64,000 nt of DNA from Sisyra terminalis (Eukaryota > Arthropoda > Insecta > Neuroptera > Sisyridae), in NCBI GenBank assembly GCA_958496175.1, contig OY292274.1, positions 47,254,630-47,318,629 of the forward strand, given 5' to 3'. Shown piece after piece: positions 1 through 12,478 of the stretch. How positions within the stretch are numbered: the stretch's first letter is position 1; each line of letters starts with the position of its first letter. The position numbers and the translations under genes are program-made. Under the pieces are notes generated by a model. The model did not search any database, had not been told where the DNA came from, and worked only from the letters and a program-made list of their open reading frames with translations.

Positions 1-159
1 AATTTATTACTATGAAAAGTTTGAAAGAGATAAAACACAAATAAAATTATAGAAGTATACAGTGGGTCAAAACTAATACAAGCTGGTAACTTGAATATTC
101 CCCAGACAAATTTCATAGAACTATGAAAAAAAATATGAGAATGAACTCTATGACAAAGT

Positions 160-256
160 AAAAGAAAAAAAAAACGGCGAAACGCAGCAAATTGCAATAA
201 ATAAAAATAAAACCTGCTAAATTTTGGGTCTACTACATCCTGTCATCCTTTATATT
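160..256 (+). repeat. Left-most copy of the GAAAC/(TAAA)n tail repeat
   Basis: From the GGCGAAAC motif at about 175 through an A/T-rich linker to a segment reading roughly CTGCTAA...GTCTACTACATCCTG, this matches in order and spacing the two copies at 32946-33265. The 5' part with the CTGATGA core is not recognisable here. Seen directly by comparison within the window. It is probably the 3' tail of a retroelement; the family is not identified. Confidence 0.55.
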
Positions 257-3200
257 ACAAAAAAAAACTTTATTTGTTTCACAGGATCAATTCAATTCAA
301 TTAAATTTCATTTCATTTCAATGAATTTATTTAATTTCATTACATTTTGATTCATTTCAGTAGAATAATCTTCGATTTACGTAACTCTCCGTGTATTTTT
401 TATATTCGCGTGTTTCATAATATATTACATCAACTTCGAATTCTCTTCGTGACGTTCTCTTTCGTACGGTTTGTATGGTCATAAAACAAACTATTGGCAG
501 CATATTTATTAATTTTCCGTTTTCTTTAGATATTTAGTTAAATATTCAAGTGAATCTGAGGGAGAAAAATAAAAGATTGATACAGAAAAAAACCTTATCC
601 GAAAGTTCCAATTTCCTTTAACCAAATTTTTAGAAATAATCGTTTGTTAAATTGTATAATGAGTAACTAGAAGATCCTAGCGAATTTAAAAACATAACCA
701 TTGAGAAAATCTCTTGAAATAATTGGATTTTCATCGCATTGGAACAAACTACCTGTGAACAATCAATTTATTGGGACTTTCAAATTGAAACTTTGACAAT
801 GCTATAAAATTTGAGTACTCACGTTGCTTGAAGACTCCTTTCTTTGAAAAAAACATTTCGATTCGATTATAAACGATGAAAGTAATTAAAAATTAAGTAC
901 CTATAAAATAATCCTAATGGAGCTAATATATAATATTATCAGCCTGAAGATTTAACCTGCTAAGTTTATATTAATAATTTTTACAGAGGAAGGAAAAAAT
1001 GAACATTAGCTACATAAGTTATTACAGATAGCAGTTTTGTTTTATGTTATATTTTGAAATTTTTAATGATTTATCAGTTTGTTGCTCGATACAATTTTGT
1101 ATTCCCTTCCTAATGAGACAAAAAAATAATTATAAATGGACTTATCAGAATAACACTTTAGACCGGTAAAATTCGTACCACTTAAAATTGAATTGAAAAA
1201 ATTAATTGATATCGATCATATTGCCACATTTTTACTTATTAATATGGATATAATTAAATGCACATATTTAAACTGAATTAAAACAAATTAAGTGCATTTT
1301 TAAATATTCATTTTAATTAACATATTTGGATTTATACCCAAAAGAGCGTTGAACATATTAAAATCTATATGCATACAAAAATTCATAAAATCTTACTTAA
1401 TTTCGTTTTACATTTATTGTTTATAATTATTATATTGTTTATTTATTATTTGTTTGTTATAATTATTGTTTTTAATTAATTTGCTCAACCTCTTAGTGGC
1501 CTAGTACCCATAATAGTTTCGGTGGTTTTGATTTTCTTTTTTTTTGATTATAGAAATAATTTCTACCTTTTCCTACTCTTAACAATTTTTACGCATTTGC
1601 TAAATAAAAAAAAATATTCCTTAAATCCTATCACCACTTCGGCTAAAACTCCATAAATATCCACACGAGAATTATTACGAAAATTGGTTTTATTTTATTG
1701 ACATATTAAAAACATTACATCGTTTAGGTTGCAGCATTATTTACAGCAATATTTTCACAATAAGATTTATTAATAACATTCGCACAAAATATGAATTAAC
1801 TTATAAATTTGACATTTAAATTCAAAAAAGTAAAATTCAAACGGTTTCTATGCGTTTTTCGCAAACTACAGGCATTCGTCATTTCAAATGATGTATAAGT
1901 GTGCGTAATGTGAGCAAACAATTGCGGAATATGTCAAAACTAATTTATTTAAAGGTGCATTTTAATCATAATTTTCCAGATATTCATATAGTTATTCTGT
2001 TAACCTAGGCGTAGACGAACCCAAAAAAATATAAATCATGAAAATCGGTCTGGCTATTCTTCAGTTAATAGTCTAACACGACTTTGTTTTATATATATAG
2101 AAGATAAAAATGTAGGGTTTTTAAATGATCCATTCAGGAAAAAGAGATAACAATGAGTCCAAAATAATGAGCATTTTTTCTCATTCATTACATTTTTGTT
2201 TAAGAATGTTTTTTAAGTTTTGAAAATCATCTAAAATAGCTCGATTATCCTATGAGTTGTGCGAAGAAAGAGGAAAGTCTTAGTTACTTTACGTTTTACC
2301 AGCTTTTTGGTGTTAGTGTACTTGTGTACACACTAAGAAAATTGAAGTGGAAAACAGAAACAACAAAAGGAATGATCATGGAGCGGATGTAGCGAAACGG
2401 ATATGGGAAACAGACAAAAGTTAGTTATGCGGCAATATGTTTGAGGGTATGTTTGAAATCTAACTTTTCTCAATTTTATTCCATCACGCAACCCTTACAT
2501 TCGTACGTTCTCCCCCAGTTTCATTTTCCCCTTCAAGCCAAAACCATCTCAACTTCTCCGACATTTTCAATAACCTAATTTCGATAAACCATTGAATTGG
2601 CCAATTGGAAAAAAAACAAACAAACAAATAAAAAGAAACAATACATTGACAATAAAAAAATGAACATTGCCACCATTCAACCCAATCAAAAATTGCAGAC
2701 GTAACAAAGGAAGGTGTTGTACACTTTGTATTGGAACGACATCGACACGTTTCACTAACTCTCATCCATTTATCAAATTATACACGGATGAGATCACAAC
2801 GATCTCATTTCTTTCAACACGAAAATCAAAAACTTTTATCTTATCATCTCCATATTCATCCTTCAAATCATTTTTTTCTCCTCCGCAAAGAGGATGAAAG
2901 ACGACATTTATGCGTATAATAAGTAGCTTTACCCGCAACCGGACATCCTTTGTCTTTAGACCATTCAACGATGATATCAATTTCTTTTAACAAATATACC
3001 ATTTTAGAATATTTTTACAAATATTTCTCAACTAATACCAAACAGTGAAAACATTTTTATTGATACTTTATCAATGAAAATTCTTTTTTGATTTTTGCTA
3101 AGAAATTTAATTAATTTGATATTAAATTCCATGTGGTATTAATCTTGAAAATGTTTTCCGAAAACACTGACTCATAAAATTAGTTGTATATTGGATCTAA

Positions 3201-4739
3201 TCTTACCTTCGTGTAAAGCACTTGGAATTTATATGTAAGCTTGTTATGATTTATAATAGCTATTACCTCCGTAAGGATAATGCCATATTCTCCAATTTCA
3301 AGTAGTTGTCGTAAGCATTTAATAAATTTCATTAGACTTCACGCGTTTGCGTTTGCATTTTCTCATTACCGTAAAGAAAAAAAAACATACAAATTTCAAC
3401 GAAAAAATTAACATTTTTAAATTGGTTAAACGCAACATCTAGTGATTTACATTTTATTTTTTAAAAACAAGCACAGTTTTGGTATTCAAATTTATAGGAA
3501 AGTGGGAATAATATATTAACTATCTCTCTGAGGTTTATATTCATAACCGAGATGAAAGCCCAAACAAAAATAATGACATATAAATATAGACCGGCTGAAA
3601 CAAAATTTTAATTGAAATTATTCCTTAAAACTTTATTAGTTTCAACAAATTTTTTATTATAAACATAAAAAAAACATAATTATTTTTTTTTCTGAATTAA
3701 CGATGAAACTTCAAAATTTAAACTTATTTTTTTCAAATTAACATTTACTGCATCTGACTATTTTGCCAGCGTAAAAAAACATAAAATTAGCATATTAATC
3801 ATAATAAATTAGACAAGTTTGAATTGAAAGCTTCCTCGAGGTGAATGTATTTTGACTATTTTTTTTTTGGCGAATATTAGCAGCAAAGTGAAATTATAAG
3901 ACGTTTGTTTAATGGACAAATATCGATGGCGTATGCTGTGTCTTTGGGGTAAGTTGGAGTTTATTTTGCGAGCTAATATGTAATTTGTTTGTAAACTGTT
4001 GCGTTTGTTCGTTTCGTGAAATCAGCCGGCTTTAATGGCCAACTTAAACTGTCCTCGGGGATAATTTCGCTGCTGAAGCGTACTGCTGACCACGTACCCC
4101 TACTCATTGACTTAATAAACGGAATTTAATACCAACTATTTACAGAATAAAGCAATACATTCACGTTTTTTGCAATAATTGCAGATTTTTGCAGACAAAT
4201 ATTATCGTGAAGCGAGATAAGATTGTAGACTGAAGAATAAACACTAATCATTTTAAATATTTAAAAAAATATTTACGTTTTTTTTTAGACTAAACAAATT
4301 TAGCAAAAATTATCATAACTCACTTTTAAATTGCTTAGTTAACGAATTTGATGATAACAGAGCATATAATTTGTTATTTTAAAATTGTGAAATAAAGAAA
4401 AGAATATTGAAACAGACTTCCTAAGAATACCTACTTCTAGGACAGTCTTTGAATCTAAGTACAATGAAAATGGTATTGAGAAAAAAATAAGAAGCGAAAC
4501 CATAGCAATAATAAAGGTAAAAATAATAGAAATATAGAACTTTAACTTAAATTAAATTTTCAAATTAGTGTCAACAAAAGAGAAATACTAAACGAATGCC
4601 GTACCTTTTTCAACTAAAAATTTAACGCCATCTTTAACTATGAGAAACAATATAGTCCAAACGCTTTTTTTCTTTTGGGACACGATATATAAAAAGGCAT
4701 ATTAAGGCTTATAGTTTTTAAGTTTCAATATTTTTAAAG
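257..4739. other. Intergenic or intronic, no gene recognised
   Basis: AT-rich DNA with homopolymer runs, including a decayed TTTCA/AATTC-type low-complexity patch at 280-360. Overlapping short open frames on both strands at 2484-2980 look like chance: none has a convincing domain. The stretch 3900-4110 is slightly richer in G+C but gives no supportable coding frame. Nothing else is seen. Confidence 0.6.
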
Positions 4740-4785
4740 TTAATTACTTATTTGTTAATTACTTATTTGTTAATTATTTGTAATG
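4740..4785. repeat. 15-bp tandem repeat, about 2.8 copies
   Basis: The unit TTAATTACTTATTTG is present twice exactly (4740-4754, 4755-4769) and then continues as a partial diverged copy. Simple local slippage repeat. Confidence 0.9.
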
Positions 4786-4861
4786 TCATTTACGGTATGA
4801 AAGAATTCATTGTAATAATTGTTTGTATTTTGATATTAATAAAGAATTGGCTATGATATTT

Positions 4862-5005
4862 CAGAACGCCTGACGAAGGCTCAATAACCGGGCCGAAACG
4901 TCGCGTATGTAATAAATAGTTTTGACTGATAATTATTTGATCCTAGTCCTCTGAATATTTTTACCAATTTATCATCATCGAGGATCTGAAACTCTACAAT
5001 AATAT
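4862..5005 (+). repeat. Retroelement tail repeat with hammerhead-like core
   Basis: The core CTGACGA (4870-4876) is followed by one A, then GGCTC (4878-4882), a 7-base loop, GGGCC (4890-4894) and GAAAC (4895-4899). GGCTC and GGGCC can pair over five positions, one of them G-U. Order and spacing resemble the catalytic core of a hammerhead ribozyme (CUGANGA, stem II, GAAA), except for one extra A before stem II. Hammerhead motifs are known in the terminal repeats of Penelope-like retroelements. Stem I is not convincing, so activity is doubtful. The repeat then runs through ATAAATAG and a segment containing GATCCTAGTCCTCTGAATAT. Confidence 0.5.
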
Positions 5006-5025
5006 TTTAATGTTAATAAATTAAT

Positions 5026-5298
5026 TTGGGAAAACAAAAACTAATAACTTATCTTTCGGTATTCAATAAAGTAAGGCTAGTTGGAATGATAGAACATGGT
5101 AGTGTAAGAAGTAAAAAGGAAGTAGATCGGCTTGCAAACGTAGGCTTAAATTCGTCAATTATGGGTCCAGTATCAACTATAGACCTACTATTAGGCACAG
5201 CATTAATTTGTGCTAATGAGAGGATTCAGGAGTCAGAAAACTCAAGAAAACTCATAAAACTGAAAAGGAAGAAAATCAGAAAGTTGATAAGTCTATAA
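5026..5298 (+). pseudogene. Remnant of a non-LTR retrotransposon RNase H domain
   Basis: A 90-codon open frame with no ATG start. Its middle reads EVDRLANVGLNSSIMGP, which resembles the C-terminal part of RNase H domains of insect non-LTR elements (consensus near G-N-E-x-A-D-x-L-A-x-x-G...IGPEP). The Gly-Asn that normally precedes the Glu is replaced by Ser-Lys-Lys, and the domain's N-terminal half is missing, so the copy is dead. It follows directly after the tail repeat at 4862-5005 but nothing shows they are one element. Downstream codons become Lys-rich and lose resemblance. The assignment rests on one short motif and is tentative. Confidence 0.4.
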
Positions 5299-8200
5299 AT
5301 AGCATATTTTAATCAGAGGAAGCGTTTTTACATATGTAAATAAATACTGTGTGCTGCATATGAAGAGAAAAGGAGGAAACTTCTCAGGTTAAGCTTAAAG
5401 CCGTTTTAGCTTACTAGGATCATCTTGAAATGAATTTGAAAATATTCTAAGGACCCAGAGACTGTTAAGACTTATATCAGAAGCAAATCTGACGAATTGT
5501 AAGGCAGAACAGTACAATAATTCCTCTAAAATGCAGTTTTGAGAAACTCAGAAGGCTTTCAGAAATCAGGAGAGTAAGAAGAGAATATGATTAGTCGTTT
5601 TTTAACTTGTTTGGTATCTTCTGATAGACTTGAACGAGTTCTTTGACAATATACATACTTTGACTGATAGGATCATCAAAAAAGGAGCAGGATCTTTACT
5701 TGTTCTTTGACCTCTTGATCTTTCTACATGTTTTTGATTTTTTTCAGCAGGTTTTTCCGTCATCATTTAAGTACGTCTTCATCTAAATTTCAATTATTCA
5801 TATCTCAGTTTAATTCTTTTTAAATATTCCTTAGAGAAAACGTCAGACGTTTAAAAAATCCAGAATTGGTTGTAATTATTTTTGGTCTTTGACAAATAAA
5901 TTTCGATAACAGGAACATTTGGCAGTTCGATTAGTGTAGTTAACGATTTGGCTTTATTTTTTTTTTTAATAAACAGATTTTCAACGTAAATTTAAGTCAG
6001 CAACAACCGTTTTTACTCTACGAATTTAGTTTAATGTTTTCTTTGGTCATTTTACCTCCTGGGTAAGAAAAGAGATAATAGAATTTTAAAATTAAAACTG
6101 TTTTTTAACATTCATGTGGTAATAGGAAGAAAAGTTAATTGAAAAGCTAATTGGATGGGTCATAATTTGAGAAGAACAATTCTCAAATTAGATGTTGTAA
6201 AAGAGAAACTGGAAAGACCCGAGAAAAGTTAGAAGACAAATTGAAAATCAGCATTTACCATACAAAAAAAATGTAAAAAAGTCTCGTCTGAGTCTCGTCA
6301 GACTCAGATATAGCTGGAAGTAGGAAGTCAACCACGCGGGAAACTAAACTTGCTATTAGATTGAAAACAGAGAAAAAGCTCCTTCATAGGTTGAAACAAA
6401 TTCTACACGATCCTCAATCAGTATAATTTCTAATTTGACGAACGTTTGAAACAAATTTAAGTTAATTAAGCCTATTAATAAGCATATCCTTTATTTACTT
6501 CAGATCATCATAAATTGGTTCTGTATTAGGCGAAATAAAATGCGGCACTATTTTACGAAGTAAACTTAGTAACTATCAAATCAATATTTATTTCAGCTCC
6601 ATGTTCTTTAAAGATACCACGAATTTTGGAATGTAAGTGTTTTTAATACAAATACATCAAATACAAAAACTTCAAAAAATTATTTTTTAAAAAATAATGG
6701 GAAAATTAATGCAAAGTTATGTTTTTAAACTTCATTTTTGATTTATTATTATTATAATAAAATATTTACAGAAAAGAGGCCAACAGTGAAAACAGTTGAC
6801 GTTTTGATTTCAAAGTACTTAATAATAATCAGTAGCTTTAACGGGTACTTACAAAAATTGGAGGAAAAAATTCATTCATTCACATCAAAAGAAAAGTATT
6901 TAAGGTTCAAGAAATTATTTAAATAAATGTGAGAAAAATAGATTGGAATTCATTAAGGTAATCTGATTATAACGCTTTTGAAGCTTTATGTTGGAATAAT
7001 GCACATTGAAATCATTTTTCTGTTTGAAAAAAAGGAAAATATGTAATAAGACTTATTGTGTTAAGTGATTACAGGAGAACTTGAATAAGATATTTTAAAA
7101 AAAAAATCATTTGCTTGTAGAAGTTTGATTAAATTCTTCATCGAAGCAGTTCTATTATATTTTTTCTTTTCAACTGATTTAATTAAAAATGTTTCTTCCA
7201 TCTAGCTTTGCAAGTTTTTATTAAATCCATCAAAAATTATCAAATAAATAAAAAAAGAAAATTATTCTGAAAATAAAATAGTCATTCTCTTTTTAGTCAT
7301 TGAAAAGATTGATATGGGTCTGCACGTGACAGGACATTATAAGTAAAATTTGAACAAAAAGAAAAATATCAGATTAAAAAAAATAAAATAAAAATATTCC
7401 CCAATTCACGTCCATTTTCCAAGACACATCAAACCAAATTTTTTGTTCGATTTGAAACCAACGCGATCAAGCTGAATGCGTGAAAAGCTCGAGCTTAAAA
7501 CATAAACGTTTTTGCCGTTAAAATTTTCCCCCACGATAAAAAAGGCGGCCAAGCTCTAGTTTTCATGGCTTATAAACATTATAAAAGAAGTTTCACAAAT
7601 ATTTTATTATGGCGCGTGAATTTTTTATGAGCGCCGCAAACCTTATGCGGAATTTAATGTATCGTTTTAAATTGATGCCATTTTTTGTCGGTGGTGTGCC
7701 TCGTGTTCCACCACAAATTCGTCGTTTTTCCAGATTCGAATGTTTTTTAAACTAACTGAATATTAATGGAATTAAGCGTGAATTAATAAAACAGAGGCTT
7801 TATGATTTTGTTAACTTTATTAGTGTTTTAAGGCCAGTTTTAAATTGTTAATGGCCATAATAAAAATAAAAAAATGGAAATTTTTCAATATTTTCAAGGC
7901 AATAAATCGTTTCAAATCCTACAATTTCAAAACTAACGAAATTTTTTAAAGTATATGATGGTAAAGAACCTAGATTAATCAAGGTAAAATTTACTTGCTT
8001 AGATACTAATAAGAACAAAAATTTCCAATTGAATGATGAAGACTTATTAACGTTTGGTCATACACGTAACAAGTATTAATAACATTGACAATAACTTGAA
8101 CTGAAATCTAGCCTATTCACAATCTTTAAGTGAAGTATTATAATTGTTTTAATAATTAAAAATTGTGTACTTGTTCAGAATATTTGTTAAAACAAAACTT

Positions 8201-8573
8201 CATTAACAATATCTACACAATTTGCTACCAAAAACTATGAAATAAGCAAAAATGATTTAACTTCCTACAGTGCTGTAAAGGGTGCGACTGAAGCTCCCAT
8301 TTTGCAGTCTTAAGACTTCGGCTAAAAAAACGCCTTCAACTAAAATACACAGAAGATTTTGACCGAAACTAACGAGTACTTATTATTGAGTAAGTTGCGA
8401 AAAAAGGTTAAGAGAATTTCCTATTGCGGTAAGGTAAGGAAAACAGCGAAACTCGCCTATCTTCAGCTTGCAACGTTACCTAGCTTTAAATCATTATATA
8501 TCGACGAGAAGCCATTTGATAAAACTTTTTTTTCTTAATTAAAGTAGCCATGACTTTAAATAAACTAATTACG
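5299..8573. other. No gene recognised
   Basis: AT-rich. A short direct repeat around TCTCGTCTGAGTCTCGTC lies at 6281-6302. Open frames here are short and of random composition. Nothing else supportable is seen. Confidence 0.6.
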
Positions 8574-8735
8574 CCTACTAGTAATCGAGTGGTCTAGGTG
8601 GCTACTCCAAAATTGGTAGGTATTGGGTTCAAATCTCATATCGAGCAAATTGGTTTCAATATTTTTCGATTGACGAATTTTTATTAGCCCTAGAGTCGCT
8701 AAGAACCTTAGTAGTTATAAAGCGACGGTAAGAAA
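8574..8735 (+). repeat. tRNA-derived SINE, copy 1
   Basis: A tRNA-Leu/Ser-like head begins CCTACTAGTAATCGAGTGGT (an A-box-like block), followed by a B-box-like GGGTTCAAATC at about 8625. The body contains ATTTTTATTAGCCCTAGAG and ends GCGACGGTAAG. It aligns end to end with five other copies in this window. As a pol III retroposon it would depend on a LINE partner; no clear target duplication is visible. Confidence 0.8.
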
Positions 8736-11298
8736 AATTTAGAAAAAAAATATTCCAGAACAACTTTCCCACGTTTGTGAATTTTTGGGTAAGTTATTAT
8801 CAATTTTCGAATCAGAGATAATTTTATTTCATCCATTAAAGTTTAAGTTCTTATTTTCTATAAGGTGCGAATATTTTTTCCCGTTAAGTGTCCTTTATAA
8901 GGTTATCCCAAAATTCTTCTATCACGTTCACGAAATTTTTATCCAAGTGTTTTTGATTTGTATGAGTTATTCACCAAATTTCATTAAATTTCCATTTTTT
9001 GGTGTGCGTACGGAACACCAAGGGGTAAAAACTCATTCAAAGAATGATGAGAAACCCTAATCGAAATATAACTGTTGAAATACTGAGGAACATCTCAAGC
9101 CTGATTTGTGATAGGCTTCATACTCAGTGGTGACTGTAACCTGTGGAAAAAATATGAAATTGCTTCTCATATTCTAGTGGAATACAGAACTCGGTCGGCT
9201 TAGCGACTAAAAGATTGGGGAGTTTCAGATCTCAGTACAGAACTGGTCGAATTATATCTTATTTGTTGGCTGCTGAAATATGCTTTGCTTAGTTTTTGGC
9301 TTCCAATTGGTGAAATAGGAACCCAGGAAACTTAATAAACTAAAAGCCTAGTACACACTAGTAGACCATATTACGCGATTTGACTATAGACGGTCTACAG
9401 AAACGGTCTAGATACGGTATATAAACATTGTTCTTTGTCTTTTTAACGTCCACACTACGATATAAATTTCCCAGTCTCATATTCGCATCCAACCATGGAG
9501 GATATTGTTTTGTACCTGGAGACAGACTGGGACGCGACTCGCCTATAGATAAGAGTAACTTCAACATATAAACATGTTTCGCAACAAATCTAACACTATT
9601 TTGTGCCCTAAAAGTCTCCCATTTCGATCGGGAGACTTTAGACCTCCAATTTTTGGTTTCGCAACCGGTCCGTAGATCGGTTGTCCTATTTGCATTTTCT
9701 CCGTAGTCCTATTTGTCTATAGACATGTCTACTGATCTTACTTAGGGTATTTTTACATAAATTTAACTAAATTGGAAACCCTTTAACTTTGATTTCGGCA
9801 GTAACCATTTAAGATTCAGGCTCATCAAATGGTTCCGACCAAAATTGAATATTTCGATTGGACCTTACGTTGGTTCATTATATGAAATCGGGTAATGGAT
9901 TTCTATTTTAATTAATCAATCATTGATTAATTACAAACACAGAATCAAACTATATGAAATATACATGAATTGGCCACATCAAAGACCGTTTCAAAGCCAT
10001 TATTCACTTATTTTCAAAATTATTTCAAATCGAAAATTACATCAATAACGAAACATTGAAACTTGGAACAGAAGAAAATTTTAAACGCTGATTCTAATTT
10101 CATAATAAAATAAACGAAAAATATAAATTTCAATATTAAAAATTTAAAAAACAATGCGTAATAACAGTTTAAATATTTCATTCTGCTAGACATTTTAAAT
10201 ACATGTTTTGATTGAAAGTAATAAAACTATGCTGCAATACTACAATGTAAGTTTTCAAACCAACTTACGATTTTAATAATTTCAAATAAACATCAAAGCT
10301 TCAATAAATCATAATTTTGTTGTCAGACATTGCTAATTTGGCCGGAAAAATTCTAACCAAGCAAAATATACAAAGTATGTAGTCCATATAACTGAAAATG
10401 TCATTTGTTATTTGTGCAGGTTTAGCATAATTTATTCTGATATTTGAATTTATATGTACTATTTTTAATTATTGATGCGAATCGATGTTAGTTAATATTC
10501 TCATTTCTTAAGATTTTAAAGCCAAAAAAAAGTATATCATACCTATTTCCTTAACAATATTCTTTATTGGGGCTTCTTTTTTTAGTCGTTTAGGTCAAAA
10601 ACATTTTGGATTCAACTTCTGGCTTCCCACTTGAAATTTTTCAAACGTAAAAATTTTGTAACTTTCTCTTAATTTTTCCTTAATTAACGAATTGATTTAA
10701 TCAAAAATTCCTGCTGTTTTAATCGTTATTGCCTTCCCATAATTTAAAATTATCTCGATCGAAATTATAAAGAAAAAAAAAACATTATTTCAAATCTCAG
10801 CAACTTGTTAAATGAGCTTCCAAACGCGGTTATTAAATGAATTATGATCGTTCATGTCGTTAAGACTTGAAATATGTAATGTTTCGAAAATATAAATAAT
10901 GCCTCTTGAGTCGTTTCCGTTTGATATATTATCCGAAGTGAACGATTTATTTTTTTCAAGTATGTTAAGTTTTCGAATTGTAAGATTGATCGCGTTTTGA
11001 GTTGCTCAAATAAATAAATCTTAAAAACTTTGGTAAGTTGATATTAAAGATTTTGCGTCGTTCACAATTGCTAGTCTAAACATTATGTACAAGTATTGGC
11101 GATAAATCGTAGACTTGCAATTGGGATGTGAGGAAAGGATTTTTTTTTTCATTTGTATTTGAAGAGTAATGTGACCAAATCGAATATTAAACACATGCGT
11201 GACCAAAGCAATGTTTCCAAGACATTTTATTGATTTCCATGTCAAATAAGTGGCGTGTAAGCAAAAAAAATATTTTTATTGCGATTTTTTTGTGTGGT
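8736..11298. other. Intergenic, no gene recognised
   Basis: AT-rich. At about 9914-9939 there is a near-perfect palindrome (TTAATTAATCAAT / ATTGATTAATTA) containing homeodomain-like TAAT cores. A patch at 9350-9760 richer in G+C, with repeated GTCTA/TAGAC words, may be a decayed transposon but has no clear ends. Confidence 0.5.
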
Positions 11299-11319
11299 AT
11301 GACTGAAAAAAATGGCTAA
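11299..11319 (+). promoter_or_regulatory. Short upstream ORF overlapping the next start codon
   Basis: An ATG 13 bases before the main start opens a six-codon frame whose TAA stop lies just after the main ATG (11312). Scanning ribosomes would meet it first, so it could lower translation of the downstream protein. Context inferred; the transcript start is unknown. Confidence 0.4.
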
Positions 11320-11593
11320 ATCGCCCTGTCCGCAAGTTTGTGATCGAAATTTAAAAGAAGAGGGATTTCACTGTCATTTGCCAAAACGCGAATTGTATCC
11401 AAGTTGGTTCAAGGATTACGGAATTTGTCGCGAACCCCAACCTCATCCGTTCTATCGGACCACCAACGGAGACTATGGCCGTATGCCCCCTTCATTGATC
11501 AGCATACCGAGCTCACACTTTCCACGTTTTACCGAAATTTCCAAAGAGTACGGCCCAGCGGGACCGAGCCGCAATTACTCATTAAACCGATAA
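11312..11593 (+). CDS. PIERCE1/2-like ciliary microtubule inner protein
   Basis: An intact 93-residue frame from ATG 11312 to TAA, in a single exon. The C-terminal half carries the signature of the PIERCE (C9orf116/C15orf65, DUF4490) family: HPFYRTTNGDYGRMPPS at about residues 48-64, then a Pro/Ser-rich linker with SHFPRF, and a C-terminal GPAGPSRNYSLNR that corresponds to the family's G-M-Y-R-N-x-S-L-N-T ending. Family members bind inside the lumen of axonemal doublet microtubules of motile cilia and flagella; in an insect this would mean sperm tails or chordotonal neurons. The N-terminal 45 residues are Cys-containing and not conserved. Length is normal for the family. Codon use is less AT-biased than the surroundings, which supports a functional gene. 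It has no neighbour of related function. The match is from motif memory, not from an alignment. Confidence 0.82.
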   Translation: MAKSPCPQVCDRNLKEEGFHCHLPKRELYPSWFKDYGICREPQPHPFYRTTNGDYGRMPPSLISIPSSHFPRFTEISKEYGPAGPSRNYSLNR

Positions 11594-11620
11594 CTTTCAA
11601 AAAAAATCAATGATAAAAAA

Positions 11621-11626
11621 AATAAA
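11621..11626 (+). terminator. Polyadenylation signal AATAAA
   Basis: AATAAA lies 28 bases after the stop codon of the PIERCE-like gene, a plausible distance for a very short 3' UTR. Confidence 0.55.
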
Positions 11627-12240
11627 ATTTTTCCAGTAAAAATTGTTTTAATTGAATCAGTTGATGGTGGGAATTCGTTGTGAGATACGGGATAGATTAA
11701 TTCTCACCCATGAGACATCCCGGAAACCTGCAATCACATGCATCGTGTTCGTAGCGATGCTGTCTCTGATCCATTAAGAGTACAATTCCTGATTTGTTCA
11801 ACAACAATGTGTAATTCAACACTAATATGAGTCGCTATTGTAGTTCAATTCGACTCTTGATTGAAGAATACAACTCGAGAGCCCTTCAGAATTAAAGCCA
11901 ATAAAAATACTCGACTTGAAACTTCTTCGCATTGATACAAACATTAAGTTTAAATTTTTCAAGTCAATTCAAAAATAAATGGAGAACGACAAAGCTTTTA
12001 TTTTTTATTTATCCTTAAGAGGGTTATCCACAATATGTTATTTTTTGAACCTATGAAAAGATAAAAATTTGAGCTTTTTATCATAAGTTTAGTTTAAACG
12101 TATGTATACATTTACCCAAAAATGTTTAGTAAACCGAGAGTGACAATGCTCCAAAGACACCCGTCTCATAAAAATGGACGCTCATTTCTCTCACGATTTT
12201 CGTGTATTGTTTTTTATTTTTATTTTTGTGTACTTATCAA
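11627..12240. other. No gene recognised
   Basis: AT-rich spacer between the PIERCE-like gene and the tandem duplication. The start (11650-11800) is somewhat less AT-rich but no coding frame is supportable. Confidence 0.55.
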
Positions 12241-12478
12241 ATTAATGATTATCTACATTATAATTAAAAGTAATAACGGTTTGTATTTTAATGCCCTTAT
12301 TATTACCAAAATATTTTGAAGGACCTAGGGCTAAAAGATTGGTAAATATAGGCCCCAGAAAATATTTTAATGATACTTATGAAATGTGTTGGTATGTACT
12401 GCAAAATAGTACGGTCCTGGAACTTTTAGACTTTTATCACTATTAATAAGAGTGAAAAAAAACAATAAGTGAAAAAAG

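Noticed and set aside
2484..2980. Cluster of overlapping short frames, including a 44-codon minus frame starting at 3002
   Set aside because: Frames on both strands cover the same bases and have no family resemblance. Low stop density alone is not enough.
3912..3948. Possible tiny first exon (ATG then a strong GTAAGT donor)
   Set aside because: Thirteen codons with a good donor arise by chance often; no promoter or second exon supports it.
9350..9760. Possible transposon with GTCTA/TAGAC words and GC-richer composition
   Set aside because: Candidate ends (near CACTAGTAGACC and GTCTACTGATC) pair over too few bases and no target duplication is visible.
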